DNA of 64,000 bases from Odobenus rosmarus divergens (Eukaryota > Chordata > Mammalia > Carnivora > Odobenidae), in NCBI RefSeq assembly GCF_000321225.1, contig NW_004450479.1, forward strand, positions 2,305,365-2,369,364. Reading direction: 5' to 3'. The notes under the pieces are model-generated. The model was not told the origin of the DNA, did not search any database, and worked only from the letters and a program-made list of their open reading frames with translations. Shown piece after piece: positions 23,201 through 38,200 of this stretch. Each line of letters begins with the position of its first letter. Within the stretch, counting starts at the first letter, position 1. The position numbers were made by a program, and so were the translations under genes.

Positions 23201-26200
23201 CACGCCTTGGAGTTTAATCCCGAGAGGACAAATGACTTGGGTCCCAAGTATGTGGATGGTAAACAGAGACAGATGTCGAGATCGTGAGAGTGGGCTAGCA
23301 GGCTCCAGAGCCCACCTGACAGCTGACACAGGGGAGCTACAGGTGTGGTCCTAATCACTCCACGAAGGTGTGTGCAGAGCACCGGCGGCTGCTAAGGGTG
23401 GGCCAGCCCCGAAGCCACAGCCAATGGCAGAGCAGACAGAAGTGGGGCCACATGCCGCTTGGAACACCTGGCAAGTGTGGGAAGTCCGGTGGCTGGAGAG
23501 GCACCAAAAATGCAGATTTTAAGGAGTACTGATGTGAAATTAAGTATTTAGTAATATCTGTGAGGAGTGACCAAGGGAAACGATCTAGATTCAGATCTGA
23601 TCTAAAATTCCTCACTCAGAAAGTGAAAGTAGGAAAGACATTAAGGGTAACTAGAGAAGAAAACTGACGCAGAAATCCCCTCACAGGAGAAACCAACACC
23701 GACAAGCTCACACCTTCCCCTCAACTCTGGGCTCCCACATTTCTCTCCTGCCCATCACACAAAGGCAGTGTCCCTGAAGCCACACGGATCACAGCTGGGA
23801 AGACTGGATGGGAGGGGCTTCAGATGAGCTGAACGTTCTCTCAGAAGTGAGGAAACCAGGGGCAGAGTGACTGTCACAAGCCCACGAGGACTCTGCGGAC
23901 GAGGGGAGGACGAATCTTCCCTGGGGAACCCACAGCATCCCGTCTCCCTCCATGACACGGATTGTCTCACTTAGTCCTGAAAAAACGGTCAGGGTTTTAC
24001 AGAAAAAGGACCATGGCCGATGGATGAACACTCCTGGGTCTGATGTCGGTAGTTATCACGTAACTTCAACCAAGCTGCAGGCCTGGGGCAGTCATTTTCC
24101 CTCCCTCCCTGCCTATCACCTCCTCAACAACCTACAACAGCAGCTATCTCCGTGGGACGAACACGCGGGCCAATGTTTACATCCTGCAAGAACAAGTGTT
24201 CCGTTTTTGTTGTTGTTAGGACAGAACGTAAACATGCAGAGAAGTAGAGAAGTGTCTAGCAAACCCCATGTACCCACCACCCAGACCATCCTGCACCTTT
24301 CCGAGAAAACATGTGACCACTCTGAACCGCTCAGAGCTTTAGGAAGAAGCGGGTGGCCGAGCCATCCACGGCCGGGGCACTCCTGCCCCACCACCACATC
24401 TCATCCCCCCAACTGGCGCCCTTCGTCCCAGTACCTGAATGTGCCTGCCTCTTGGAGAGCATCCTGATTCAAGGCTTCCCTCGACACCCACGCCTTCACG
24501 TTGAAGAAGCCGTTCTCCTCCTGCTGCTCGAGGAGGGCACAGAGGCGTGCCTTGCACAACCGCAGGAAAGCAGCTGCAAAAGAGCAGAGGAACCGAGTCC
24601 TGGGCGCGTCCCATGGGCACTCGTGAGGGGGCGCCCGCCTGTGTGTGACCCCGGGACGCTGCACCTTTCTCCGCGTCATCCTCATTCAAGAGGCCGAGAA
24701 GAATCTCCACTCTCCGCATGCTGCGAGGGCGGCCCTCCTGGTCCCTGAGCATGCCCACGGCACCCTGTATGCAGCTCTGCAGCAGGCTGGTGGTGTCCAT
24801 GATCTGCATGTGTATGGCGGGGACGGTAAGGTCTCCTGGCCCCGCAGCCTTCCCCGTCCCTTTGAGGGCCACTGCCGGGGGACTCCACCATGGGGAACCC
24901 TGCCCTGGTCTAGGGCCTCTACTCCAGGGGTGAGCAGGAGGAGGCCACCTGCCGGGTAGCCTAGCCTTCCGGGAGGCCCAAGAACGAGAAAGAGCCAGAA
25001 CTCACATTACTCCTGCCTCGCTCAGCGCATCGGCTGCGCAACAACTCAGGGCCTTCTGTTCCCAAGCCCGCCTTGGCCGCCTCCCCTGACCCTGCAGGCT
25101 GGGTTTCCTCTGCCTCCTCCCGGCCGTCTCCGGCCCCGTGTCCTGTCTCCGCTGCAACAGAAGCACAGACAAGCTGCTGGGGACAGGAGCAGCACGTGGG
25201 CTCTCCCCACAGGCCTCCCGGCCCCTTGCCCCCACTGCAGGCCCCACAGGAGAGGCCACGGGTCACGTAGGCTGGCCTCTGACCGGCCCCGTCTGTGCGG
25301 GCCACCAGAGGCAACCCTTCCTCCCGTCCAGGGTGCACAGCTGACACACAGCCCCGGCAACCAGGGTGCGGCACATGGCAGAGACCCCCACTTCACAGCC
25401 TGCCGCGTCCACAGAGACCCGCTTTCCCATGTGGGACTCCTGGCCAGTGCCTGGCTGTGGGAAGGAGCAGGCAGTGCCCGTGGACTCGTGCCCCACTGGG
25501 GCAGGTGCAAGGACTCAATGGGGACAAGGGCTGGCGCACGGGACAGCAGCGCACCTCCCCGCACTCTGCACCCCTGGCTGCCACACCTACCCTACATTCC
25601 CAAAGGCTTCCTCCTGACTTACACTCGGGGCTCCCTTCTGGCTTAAAGAGCTGGCTGATGGCCACATCCTGCAACTTCGTCACATCTGACACCATGACCG
25701 TGGACTTCCGGAGATCGTCAATGTGCACAGACTGCCACAGCCCTGTGGGAAGTAGAAGCCACCTGGAGTCTCCCCATGCCTTTCCTGGTGTCCTCTTGTC
25801 AGCCACAAGCAGGGATACGCCACGTGTCCCAATGTTTCAATACACTGCTGCTCAGTGATGTGTACCCTGACGCCCAAAGCCTGGAATCCATGCAGAAACC
25901 ACCTGGCTCTGTGTCTATGCCAATGACCAAAACATGAACATCGGTTGTAAGAATGAAGACAACTACCTTTTTGTAAAGGGTATCTGAAGGCTTTTGAGTC
26001 TTTTTACATTTTGCATTATACTTGCTGTGTCACAGTTAGTAAAGAGTGTGGGAAACTGGCAAGACATGCCTCCCATTCTCTAAACTGTTATCTGCCAATT
26101 TCTAGAATACCAATTTTCTTAACATATTAGTTGGTTTAATTCTTAGAAGAAAAGGAGAGAGAGGTTTAAGATAGCATTTCCCTCCCTCCAGAAACAGGAA

Positions 26201-29200
26201 GAAAGTATTGGTGCTTTTGTAACAGTACCAGCCGGCAGGATCTTCTCTGGGTTGTCCGTGTTACAAAGGGCAAGGACCCAGGGAGGCTAATCAAGCGTTT
26301 ATCTACTGGTCTATAAAGGGGATGCTGTATGCTGGAGCAGCAAGTCCAGACATGAGTGTTTCCCGCGGTAACCACTGGTAAGAAAGCTCACTGAATCTGA
26401 AACGAGTATTGCTGAGATTAACATCAATGTTCTAATTCCAGACTTGTATACCATGGGACCAAATCAGAAAGAGCTCAGACGTGATTTAAATAAGCATTTT
26501 CACTAACATTTTCATCCTACCTCCATGGAATCCCACGTAGGATGCTCCACTTCCCATCCGGGACAGTTTTGTGATAAAATAGACCAAGATGCAGTCCTTA
26601 CTGCCTTGCATCTTGTTGATTTCATTTATGGCAGAATACCTATTTTAAAACAAACAAGCAAAGACAAAACAAAAAAAACAAGCAAATAAACAAAACCAAA
26701 GTCGTGAAGTGGCTGAAGGGTATCCTATGAGTAGCTGTGTTCAATCTCGTGTCTTTTTAGCTTTAGATAAGTTTCTTCTCTTTTTTTTTTTTTTAAGATT
26801 TTATTTATTTATTTGACAGAGAGAGTCTGAGCACAAGCAGGGGGAGTGGAGGAGGGAAAAGCAGGCTCCCCGCTGAGCAGGGAGCCCAATGCGGGGCTCG
26901 ATCCCAGGACCCTGAGATCATGACCTGAGCCTAAGGCAGCCGCTCAACCAACTGAGCCACCCAGGCACCCCAGCTGATTAGTTTTTTAAAAAAATATTTT
27001 TATTTATTTATTTGACAGAGACACAGCGAGAGAGGGAACACAAGCAGGGGGAGTGGGAGAGGGAGAAGCAGGCTTCCTGCTGAGCAGCGAGCCCAATGTG
27101 GGGCTCGATCTCAGGACCCCGAGATCATGACCTGAGCCGAAGGCAGACACTTCACCGACTGAGCCCCCCAGGTGCCGCGAGATAAATTTCATACCCTCAC
27201 GCTCACTGTCTCCTCTCATGAGAGAAGGAGGGCAAGCTCTGTCCCAACAGGTACGTTTTCTTCCCCACTCCTGTGTCCCTCTGCTTTGAAGTGCCATCTC
27301 CTTATTGACCAGGAGCCCTGTCCTACAACCCTCAATGGGTAAGGCTAGCTGAACTTTCCATCCTGAGAAGGATTCTGTGAACCCACAACCATGCTATGAA
27401 ATATGGCTTCCAATGCCTTCAAAGGCCCAGAAATCACCTTTCCCCTAACTTAATAAGAGAACACAGTTAATTCTAAAAGTATCAAACTTCTGCTACACTA
27501 ATACTATAAAAAACGTCCAATAAATACAAATGAAAGCTTTTACATACTGATTGCTCTTCAACTTGCAATATATTCAAATTATATAATTTAACATTAATAA
27601 TTACCAAGACATATCTGCAGACGATATGTCCTAGGATATTCTTTCATATCCTACTAATAATCTATTATTTACACCTCTTGGCATTTTACCATTTTTGCCT
27701 TGTTTTAGCCTTTTCTCTAGCCCCTTATCTGTGGGGAATGAAAAGCAAGAGTCCTTTTATTTTTATTTCTTTGTTTATTCTAATACCATACTGTTTTCAG
27801 GGAAGAAATTCTTTAGGAACTCCTGAATAAAATTTGAGTTTTCTGGGTAGTTTCTGAGGAAAATAACAAAAACATACTTAGCTGAAGCGATGAGCTGAGC
27901 ACTACGGACTCCATCTTCAAAATCCGTTTGAATAATAAGGATTTTACATCTGGCTACGTTAGTTAAGCAGTTTCTGAAAGAAAAAGGAAATTGTCTGCCC
28001 TAAACAATGGGTGATAAAATTCCCCAGAGGGATGGGAAATTTGAAGGAATTTATTGGTGTGGAATCACTCCGGTGGGGTTCTCCTCTGTGTGAGCAGACA
28101 AGCCAGTGGAGAGCACATAAACTCCAGTAAATGCTTCCCTAAGAGAAGGATGCCCATGCAGAAGGCAGTAGAGATGGGGCACAAGGAGAATGGGACACTG
28201 TCCTTCTCCGTCACGTGTCCTTGGTGTTCACTAACCAGGGCTGGTGCCAGCACCAGTGGTCCAGGCAGTCACGCATGTGAAGCACAGAGCCGTCAGAGCT
28301 GGGCGGGGGGGGCGGACAGGGAGGGAAGGGGGGAAGCCTCACTGGACTTTTCTGAGGAATGAGCTCTCGGTGTCAAACTGCTGCAGGGACAGGACCGTGG
28401 GCCTCAGAGCTCCATCCATTACTTCTGATTCCAAACTTTCACAGTCACGGCTGGTCAGCAGTCTGGAGAAAGTGGTGATCTGCAAAGTCAGGAAATGCTA
28501 ATTATTTGCTAGAATTCAAGGAAGGTTGCAGGTCTGCTAGGATTAGAAACATGAGAATGTTGAGCAAATATCTTCTATGGGCCCAGCATGCACTGTGCAT
28601 TTGGTACACAGAAAAGAATCCAAACCCAGAGGAGTTTTAAAAAAATGAGGCATGGGGCACCTGGGTGGCTCAGTCATTAAGCGGCTGCCTTCAGCTCAGG
28701 TCACCATCCCAGGGTCCTGGGATCGAGCCCCGCATCGGGCTCCCTGCTTCACGGGAAGCCTGTTTTTCCCTCTCCCACTCCCCCTGCTTGTGTTCCCTCT
28801 CTCGCTGTGTCTCTTGGAATGAGTAAGTAAAATCTTTAAAAAATAATAAAATAAAAAATAAAAAAATGAGGCAGTGTTGAGGCAAACAAAACCTATGAAA
28901 TCAAAAGGTATGGGAAAGAAGACTCATCCCGTCCCCAGGTGCCTTCAAATCTCCTTGGACTCCAGTGTCTCTTCCTGCCTGGCCCCTCCTAGAAATTCTG
29001 ATGATCCCTTAGGGCTCAACACAAATGCCATTCCTCCCTCCTGGTCTTCTGCATACTTCCAGATGGAGTTCAAATGGACAGTGCTCCTTCTGCCCCACAG
29101 TTATGACCAATTCTCCTGTAACACTGGATCACACCCCCCCCACACACAGAGCAAATCAAAACACTCCTGTGGACGTGCAGATATCATAGTTCCCGAACCC

Positions 29201-32200
29201 CTAACTCCAGGCTGGCCTTACCACTGAGCTTCTGATTCCTATATCCAACTGCATGACAGACATGTCTGCCTGGATGCCACAGGGGCATCAAAGTCTGTCC
29301 CAAATGGAATTTACCACCAATGTTTGCGGCTCATTCCTGGACTATAATTAACCAAACCTCCAGTCATCCAAGGAAGAATCCAGGAAACCATCCCTAGACC
29401 CCTTCGTTTTCCACAGCCCCCAGATGGAATAAGTCACTAGGTCTGCCAATCACATCCTAACTATTTCTCATTCCATCTACCCGCTCCTCTACTTAGACTG
29501 AACTGGTACAGCAGCCTCCCTCCCTTTTCTGTGATAGTCTCTTTATCAGGCTTTCTCCTCCCTCTCCCAGGCAATGGGACACACCTCAATATGCATTTCT
29601 CTATCCCTCCCCTCTCCACGGCAGACCCAGCTCATCAGCACCACTGATCAGACCCTCCATGAAGTCTCTCCAATGGCATCTCATCCCCATCTCTTGGCCC
29701 TTGCACCCTCGAGCTTCACACCGCACAGCGACCAGTTCCTTGTTTCTGGCACAGATGGCACGGTTTCACACCTTTGCTCAAGTAGGAACCTCTGCCTATA
29801 ATACTTTCCCAGCCGCATTTCACAATCGGCTTGAGGGTCCTCTGACCTCAAACTCTCATGTGCATTGCTCCTTTCTGCCCCTATGGATAGCAATGTCGTG
29901 TGATGCCAAAGGCATCCGTTCACGAGTCTTACACCGTATGCTGACCAAGGCCAAGAACTGTGCCAATGCATTTTTATATCCTTGGTGCCCTCAGCACGGT
30001 ACTCAAATGTGTCACTTCATTTGTTGAAGTGAACACCGTATATAATTTTACTATCAGCACAGAGCTCTGCATAGAAACAGGCACTCAAAACTTGCTTTTG
30101 TTGAATTTTTGTGAGTATCTGGGTTTCCTTGCACTTAGTGGAGAGAAACTAAAGTCTCAACATATCCATTTATGACTTCTGAACACTGGCTTGAAAAGAA
30201 TCCTGAATTCTTGAAACAAGGGATGCAAGGCCTCTGAGATGAAGGAGGACGAGCATAAAATTATCACCTCTGTGAAGATGACACGGCGTTCCAGATCCAT
30301 GGTGCGAAGCTGAGCCTGAAGGAAGTCTGCAAAGGAGTTATGTTGCTGCCTGTGGTGGTATTCTTGAGACAGGGACTGTGCGGCGAACATACCCAGGGAG
30401 GCAGCATCCAGCCTAACCACAGCATCTGGCGTGGCACAACCCAGCAGTAGCAACTGGGCCTCCTCAGATACCTTCTGGTACAGTTCTTCAGTCAAGATGC
30501 TGTGACCTAGCCTCTCGGTGACCTGGAGCACCACAGAGGCACACGCGTCCGGGTGGTAGCCAATGAAGACTTCAGAAGGGCTGTATTTGTGTCTGGCTAC
30601 AGACTGCCCTGCTTTCACATCTATAAATTTCTCCACCCAGCTCTTGAGCTCTTCTACGATATTCTTCTGCCATTTCTCCAAAACGGTATTGATATCCAGA
30701 TAGTGTTTCTCCAGCCGGTTAATGAGAGGGATGGGAAAATGTTTGTAGACAACGTCTTTCTCTTCAATGACTATCAAGCGGAAGTCTGGGTGAACCCGAC
30801 ATTTGACCCGATGGGTCCCCAGACCAAGGTCCACATACTTCTGGCCTCCAAGGTAGACATAGTACTGATTGAGCGCATCGTAGAGGCTCTCATAGAGGCT
30901 CTGTAGGTTGAGCAGCACCACCATCTTGCCAGTTTCCATGCAGATCTTCACTCGGTTGATATTTCTACAGACCTGGGTGTACTCTTGGTCCTTGGGAAAG
31001 CTGGAACCAAAAATGATCTCTGGCTGCTGGTGCTTCCTGAAGAACGTCTGCTGCAGGACCTGCAGGGCTGAGTAGTTTCTGGTCAGCACAAGCAGGTAGC
31101 GGGACTCAGAGTCGTCCAGCTCCTTGCCTGACACCTTCTGAAGGTCACTGTACATGTTCTGCTGGATCAGCTGCATGGTGCTGACTTCTTCTGAGCATTT
31201 CGCCTCAGGTAAACTGGCTGTAAAAATGTCCAGAGCATGGATGTCATCTTTGCCACTGAAGTTCCGAAGGACAGCTTGTGTAATATCTCGTGGGGAGGGC
31301 TCTTTATTAGAAGCCTTTGCCTTGGTGAAGACCATTTTGATGAGGCTATAGTAGTCACGAAGCCCAAAGAATTCCTTGTCTTGCTTCTGACACACTGTTT
31401 CATAGGCTCTGGCAAAGGGTGCAAAGTACCCTTGGACTCTTTGTTGAACAAGGGGCTCTGAAGAGCAAATCCCCTTAGCACTCTCTATGAGCTCTTTCTT
31501 GTTGGGACTGCCGCGTGACACAAAAATACCCCGGTTCATCTTGGCAGGGTCCAGGGCCCAATTGGAAATGCCTATGAAGCCAACCTTTTTATGGGGGGCA
31601 GGATCATCTTCAATGCATCCGTATTCCAACAGTGGGTGCAGAGCCTTCAGGGGCATTTTAGGCGAGTCTTCTGCCAGTCCAACCTCATCCAACACCACCA
31701 CAGAGACGTACTGCTGTAGGTCCTTCCCCTGCTGGAAGCGGGCACACTGTCTGAAGGTGCTTATGATGCCTTGGGGGGTAGAGTGTGGGCTGCACTGGAA
31801 TGATACCAGATGGACCTGCTTTAGTCTCCGGAAGAGGTCCGAGTGAGCTGCCGGGCCTTGCATGGCATCTGCTACGATGGTCTTGGCAAGAGATTTGGAG
31901 CTGCCGGGCTTCCCCACCAGGAAGAGGGGAATCTTCAGCTCAATGCAGATAACCATCATGAAGACATTCTCCTTCAAAGCTGAGTTCTTAGCAATGGTTT
32001 TCCTTAAAGACACACCGTTCAGAAAAAGACCCTGTGTTTGAGTTATCTCCTCCAGAATAACCTTGCTGTCATTATATGGTTCCGGAAAGAGCCTGCAAAT
32101 GGCTCTCCAGTATGATTCCTTCTGTTCTAAAGAGGCGTGATAGCACACCCCGAGGGCTAGCACCAGGGACCAGAGGACAGGATCTCTCTCCAAGTTGTTT

Positions 32201-35200
32201 TTGCTGACGTGGGACTCCTGGAGAAAGGAATCCAGCTTTGACAGGAGCATCCTACTGTGGCTGTAAAACCATGTGAACACTTTGACACAGCGCTCCACAT
32301 CCCTGAGGCTGACAAAGCTGCACTCATTTACTCTCGTCCTCATAAAACCCTGAGAGGCAGAAAGTACTTCTGTGATCACGCGAGTCTCATCTTCATCTAT
32401 ACCAATGGAGTCCACCAGCCTCTGCACAATCTGCTGGATGTAGAGATTTTCGGCGGTGTCATTCAGCTGTCCGAAGTCCCACACCAGTGGGATCAGGCTG
32501 GGTGGCAGAGCATGCACTCGGTACACCAGCTGCCTCAGGGGGATGGAGCCAAGCCTCTCCGCCGTGTCCTCGGCACTGACCCTGTATCCCAAACCGGCCG
32601 ACTCCAAACGGCAGATCATCTCCTGTGAGTGCTTCCGGTAAGGGTTGCAGGCCGCTATGATATGCAGTCCCGAGTCTTTGGCCAGGGGCTGGCCGCCCAC
32701 TGTACGATCACACAGGACTTCCTTGATACAGCTTATGGCTTCCGTTGTATTGGCTTCATCAAAGAACAAGATGGTGTCCAGCTGATGTTGGTCCTTATTG
32801 AAGATAGCAAGTTTCTCTGCCTCCCGGACTTTGGAGTAGATCATCTCTGCAGTGGTTCCTCCATGGACCTTGACCAGCTTCATGGTTTCGGCTTTGGTAC
32901 CCCCGCGTCGCAGGTCGCTGAGGAATTTAATGAGCCTAGTTTTCCCGCAGCCAGTCTCTCCCATGATGATGACGGGGATCCCACACCGGAACCGCATCTC
33001 AATGGCAAGGATCTTCAGCATATTGTCCATTGTGAGCTCGTAAGTTTCATCAGGGTCCATGGGCCACTGGATCCCCAATGCCAGGCAGAGCTTTACAAGT
33101 TTCTCATGTCTGGGCAGCTTATCAAAGTCAACATTGAAGGGCACCCTCTGGAGCAACAGCCCCTGGTACAGTTCCATTCCTATGACGTCTTTCTTGATCA
33201 CCCTCCCTCTGGAGAGATCAACGGCGTCAAGGCTGCCATTCCTGTTGGGCTGGATGTGGAAGCCTATGAAGGTCATGGACGTGTGGTCACCATTGAAGAA
33301 CACGTATGGGTGAGGCTCTGACTCCCATCTCTTCCGGAGAGTGAAAGGGGCTAGGTCTTCTTCCCTGACCCCATCCATGGTGACTGTGTGCCTCCCTGGG
33401 CTTTGATCGGATGTATCAAGTGTCGGTGTGGCGAAATCTCTTGCCATGAAGATCATGAAGGTGACCACGAAGTTCTTGAAGCCTTGCAGTGTGTCTCCAA
33501 TCACCTGTGGGTTACAGAAGAGGGAGGCCTCACAATCTCTGAGCTGATAATTCAGGAACCCAGCAAAGTTCCGTAGCTCTGACCAGGACGGATTTATCAA
33601 CCCGCAGTAAATTAGGAAATACTGGAGGCATTCCCCAGGGGTGCCTTCCACGGAGCCTTCCTGGTACTGAAACGTGTCTAGGTTTTGTTTCTCATGGAAC
33701 CGTTTCAAATATTGGTAAGGCCTCTGGAAAGTCTCGCTGCAGAACACTCTCTGATCCATCCCTGGATCGCTGTAGCTCTCTTCAGGATTCAGCTCCATGT
33801 CTATCACTTCTTTGGGAGGCCGGCAGGTGACTTTTGGGAAGACATCAAGAAAACTGAAGTGGGGGGTGTATGTACTCTAGAAAGGGGAGACACAAATAAA
33901 ATGGTTATGACTCCATTTCCTAAAAAATCTTCTGCATTTTAATCCTCCATGCGATCTACACTGGATGGACCCTTTTAAGAACGCACTTTCCATAAATTGA
34001 TTTCTGTGGACTCCTTTGTGCACAGGTTGCTCTCTTGTATGTTGAGGCATCATGGGAGCTACCTGCTCCACCATTAGGTCTTTGTCACCCAACTTCCTGA
34101 AACAAAATCTCTACTAAGCACACGTGTTTGTGCGCATGCGTGCACAAGGCTCCCTTTTGTTAAGAAGTGTATATGACAAGAGCCTCTTTCCCATCTTAGC
34201 TGGCATTAAGAAGGACGGACTGTGCCCATTAGATTTACCATGTTCTGAGCACCCCTGGCATTTCACTCAAATAGCATCAATCCCAAATCGAACAAATCAA
34301 ACTCAAGATACTCCTAACTAGTAAGAGTATTTTTATTCCAGACATTATTAAAAAATAACTGTAAAGATTGATTTATCTTTACTAACACGGCAGCCAGTGA
34401 GTTCACTGAGGAGAAGTGGGGAGTGCTGGAACAAACACGTGAAAAGGCCCTGTGGTACACACCCGCCTTGAAGGTGTCTTGGGCAGCGTTGGAGTCCTTT
34501 CCAGGATTTCAATGATGTATAAATGGCATGGGTTCCGAAACCACATTTTCCCATTTATATCCATTAAGTACCGTAGGATGAGGAGTTTGAAAATGAACAC
34601 CCAAAGTCCAGTCTGCACCTAGAGACAGAATCACATGGGTTTGTTAGCACATACACAAAAGATGATGCGATCTCCCAACCCTGAGGATGATAGTACTCTG
34701 TCCTTGGACACGGTGATGCTGAATGTCACACACACACAGGAAATTCTTTATACGGGGAGGAGGCAGGGCGGGACATGGGGGCCACTCGACTGAAATCCTG
34801 GGGCACGTACTGAAGAGGTCACATCGAAGTGGAAGATTGTGGGTCTCGTCTGGCCGTCAGCCTCCAGGAAAGGCAGGAGGGAGTGCAAAACCTGGTTCTC
34901 ATCCACCTGAGGGTCGATTAGTCGGATCACTTTTAGGGGCACTTTTTTGCCTCTAAGCTTCATTTTCAGTTTTCTATGTAATCTCTCTACATAGAGAGAC
35001 TTTCCTGTAACATTAAAACATGGAAATCAGTGGGTTAAGCGTCTGACTCTTGATTTCTGCTCTGGTCAGGATCCAGGGTCTTGGGATTGAGCCCCACGTT
35101 GGGCTCCTCGCTCAGCGCTGAGTCTGCTTGTCCCTCTCCCTCTGCCCCTCCCTCCGTGCTCATCTCTCTCAAATAAACAAAATCTTAAAAAAATGAAACA

Positions 35201-38200
35201 AAATAAAATCTGGAAATTAGGTGCCAAGACTGTGGACCAGGAATGAGAGAATCCAGAAAGATTTATTACAAGTCATTTCTCTACACAAAATTCAGAAGAG
35301 AAGCAATGTACCATCAAGTTAAAGAATACACTTTTGAACCCTCAAACTTCCTTGCTGCTGCCTGCTCACTCTCCTTGCCCTCCCCTGGCATGGATGGTGG
35401 CAATCTGAATCGAAGGACAGAGACTGTGCCACCCACTTCCAGGGGAGGGGAGGTGCAGGTTTTCCATGCAGAGAAGATTGTGCTGTTAAGGGGATGAAGT
35501 CAATAGAAGGGAAGTCAAGGGGCATCTGTTTCTTCCCAAAACAAAGCAATCACACCTCCCTCTGCTCTCAAGACCCACATCAACCCTGAAGTGGCCAACA
35601 GAGTTTAAAAGAGAGGGAGTTTCAGAGAAGCCTGTTTAGAGGAAGGTGACTTGGCTCCCTGGACTCGCCTGAGCGTGAAACCCAGGGAGAAAGGGTGTCC
35701 CGTTCCAGCACAGGCCCCAATTTACAGCTTCAGAGAATCAAAACCTCCCTGGGACTCAGTTTACCCCCCTACAGAGGGCTCCACCTGAGTTGCCCCTGCT
35801 GGATAGGGAAGGGCTGTCAGATGGTCCCTGGGACCCAAGGGGCCCACCCACCCCAGGAGTTGTCATTACCAACGCCCGCTCGCTTGGAGGCCACGATCCC
35901 CACGCACATCCGGTCCCGGAACACGTTGGCAGCTGATGGCATGTGCTCGGGGACCTGGAAATGCCGAGCCAGGTAGGCCTGGATGTCCTGGAGGGGCGCC
36001 TGGGGGGTGACAAGGACCTTGTGCTGGCTGAAGGCCGAGGGCAGGTGGCAATGTTCCCGCTCGGAGTCACAGATCATCACCAGCTGGAAGTCCTCATGGT
36101 GCGGCTTTGAGCACAGCCTCAGGAAGAGCGCCTCCACCTGGCAGGCCACCTCGTAGCTCAGCAGGTCCACGTACAGCAGGCTATAGATCCCCTGTCCCCG
36201 GGAGCCGGGGGTCAGACAGCGGCGCAGGAGTAGCGCCACTTCCTCAAACGTGGTTCCCGGGGTGCAGAGCAGCACCTCGTCGAAGGTGGGCAGCGGCTGG
36301 TGCGGGGTTTGCATGTAGATGGCCAGGGCAGCCGACAGCACCTCAGAGTGGCCACAGACGAGGAGGTTGGGCTGGCCGGCGCACAGGCCATTGGGGAGGA
36401 GCCGCTCCACGGGACGTCCGCTCATCCAGCCCAGGTGGGCCAGACAGCGGCCAAGGGTCTCCAGGTCCAGGCAGTGAGGCAGGAAGGCACTCATGCATGT
36501 CATCGACTGCTCCATGACGGCCCTCAGCTTGCCCACCAGGCTGAACTCATGCAGGAGCATGAGTCGCAGCCCCTCAACCACCGTGCTCTCGTGGTGCCTG
36601 GCAGCCTCACCACTGGGCCCCTCGAGGGCCTTCACGATGTCCTTCGGGGTGCAGTTGCCTTTGATGAAGGACAGCATGGTGAGAGCGGCGTTGCTGGGCA
36701 TCTCTCTCTTGAGCTCTGTGCTCAGGTACACCAGCTGCTCGGCGGTGTAGTAGTTGAGATAAAAGTGCTTGGCCCGCTTCTCTGCCACGAAGTCCTTCCA
36801 GTGGTCCAGGAAGTGCTCCATCTGCCTGCTGATGTCCTCCAACAGCTCGGCCACTGGCCCGCTGTCCTTGAGCTGGCTTATGGGCTCCAAGCAGAAGTCC
36901 ATCCAAATGGAGACGCCGTGCCAGGGGGAGCAATACACCTTGGCATCCCAGGCCCTGAACAGCATGTTTCCAGCACAGTAAAGGTTTATGAAGGCTTGGA
37001 CAAGCCTCTGCACGTTGCAGAACACCTGTGGCAAATGGAACCAGGAGGCAGATAACACAGAGCTGCGCCAGAGTTCATACAATCATCCAGAATGACATGA
37101 AGCAGATATAACGTGAAGTACTTGGGTTCATGTCTTTCCACTGGTTCCCTGTGTGGCCTTGAGCACACGGGGTAATCACAGAGGCCTTATTTCCCCATTT
37201 ACATCATCAGCCTCCCACAGGACTCTCTGGTAAGGCTAAAGGATGTCGTCATAAAGTACAAACGACCTTGAAAGAAAAAACCCATAAGAAAGTCCAGAGA
37301 CTGTTACGTCATAAATGGATATTCCTTTATCAACATGGTCACTTTTGATTTTGATGAAAAATGACTATGTAAATCTTTCAGTCTTTGCGGGTTCCTACTG
37401 ATTTACAGAGTGAGCGAAGCAAGAGGAGTCTCTTTCTAAGACCTGCCCATGGGGTTATCTCCTCTGCGATTCGGAGGACTGAGGACAATTCGGTCTGTGC
37501 ATGTTAAGAAGGGACTACCTAGCAAAGGGCCTGTTGGAGCTCAGATGTCTCTTGGGGTCAGGAATTGGAGCACTGCAGACCTGCTGGCTCCCCGCTCCAT
37601 GGACTTAAAGCAGAGTGCTTCCTATCAACTAATCCAAACTCAAACCCTTCTGACTTTCTCTGGTTACCGGGCAGTGAGAGTCCTCTGCCCAAACATGAGC
37701 TCATGACATCTGCTTGGCCCCAATGTCATCACAAGTTCTCACCTTGGAAAATATCTCTACTTGAACGTTGCTGTGATCTTTCTTGCCAGACATCAACATC
37801 AATTTGTTCAAAAGCTCCTTGAGGTCTTCCAAAGAGTAGACTCGCACCTCCTCATGGCCTCCATGGCTCTCGGGCAGGAGCAACTGCAGAACCGTGTCTG
37901 GGGAGATCTGTGGAACTGTGTATGCTCAGAGGTCGTTTTTCTGGAGACAGAGCCCCACCCCCACCCCACTCGGCAGCAGCCTGCACATACCACTGCCAGC
38001 CGTGCCAGGAGGCAAGGAGGCTCACCTTTTGGCCATCCGTGGGGGCGCGGATCACATAGATGCCTCTGTCATTGATGGCCGTTGCCAATGACAGGGAAGA
38101 GAGTTCTACTGACCCGTGACTTTCCTTCACAGTTTTCAGCCACTCCAAGTTCCTGGCAGAGTCACGCTGTTGGGACAGGAGGGGAAACAGGCCATGGTGT

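Noticed and set aside
32629..33321. 230-codon + strand frame, and other + frames at 30553, 31487 and 32257
   Set aside because: All lie opposite the giant exon; codon bias of the sense strand leaves antisense frames open. No family similarity.
36300..37055. 251-codon + strand frame
   Set aside because: Antisense shadow of GC-rich exon 17.
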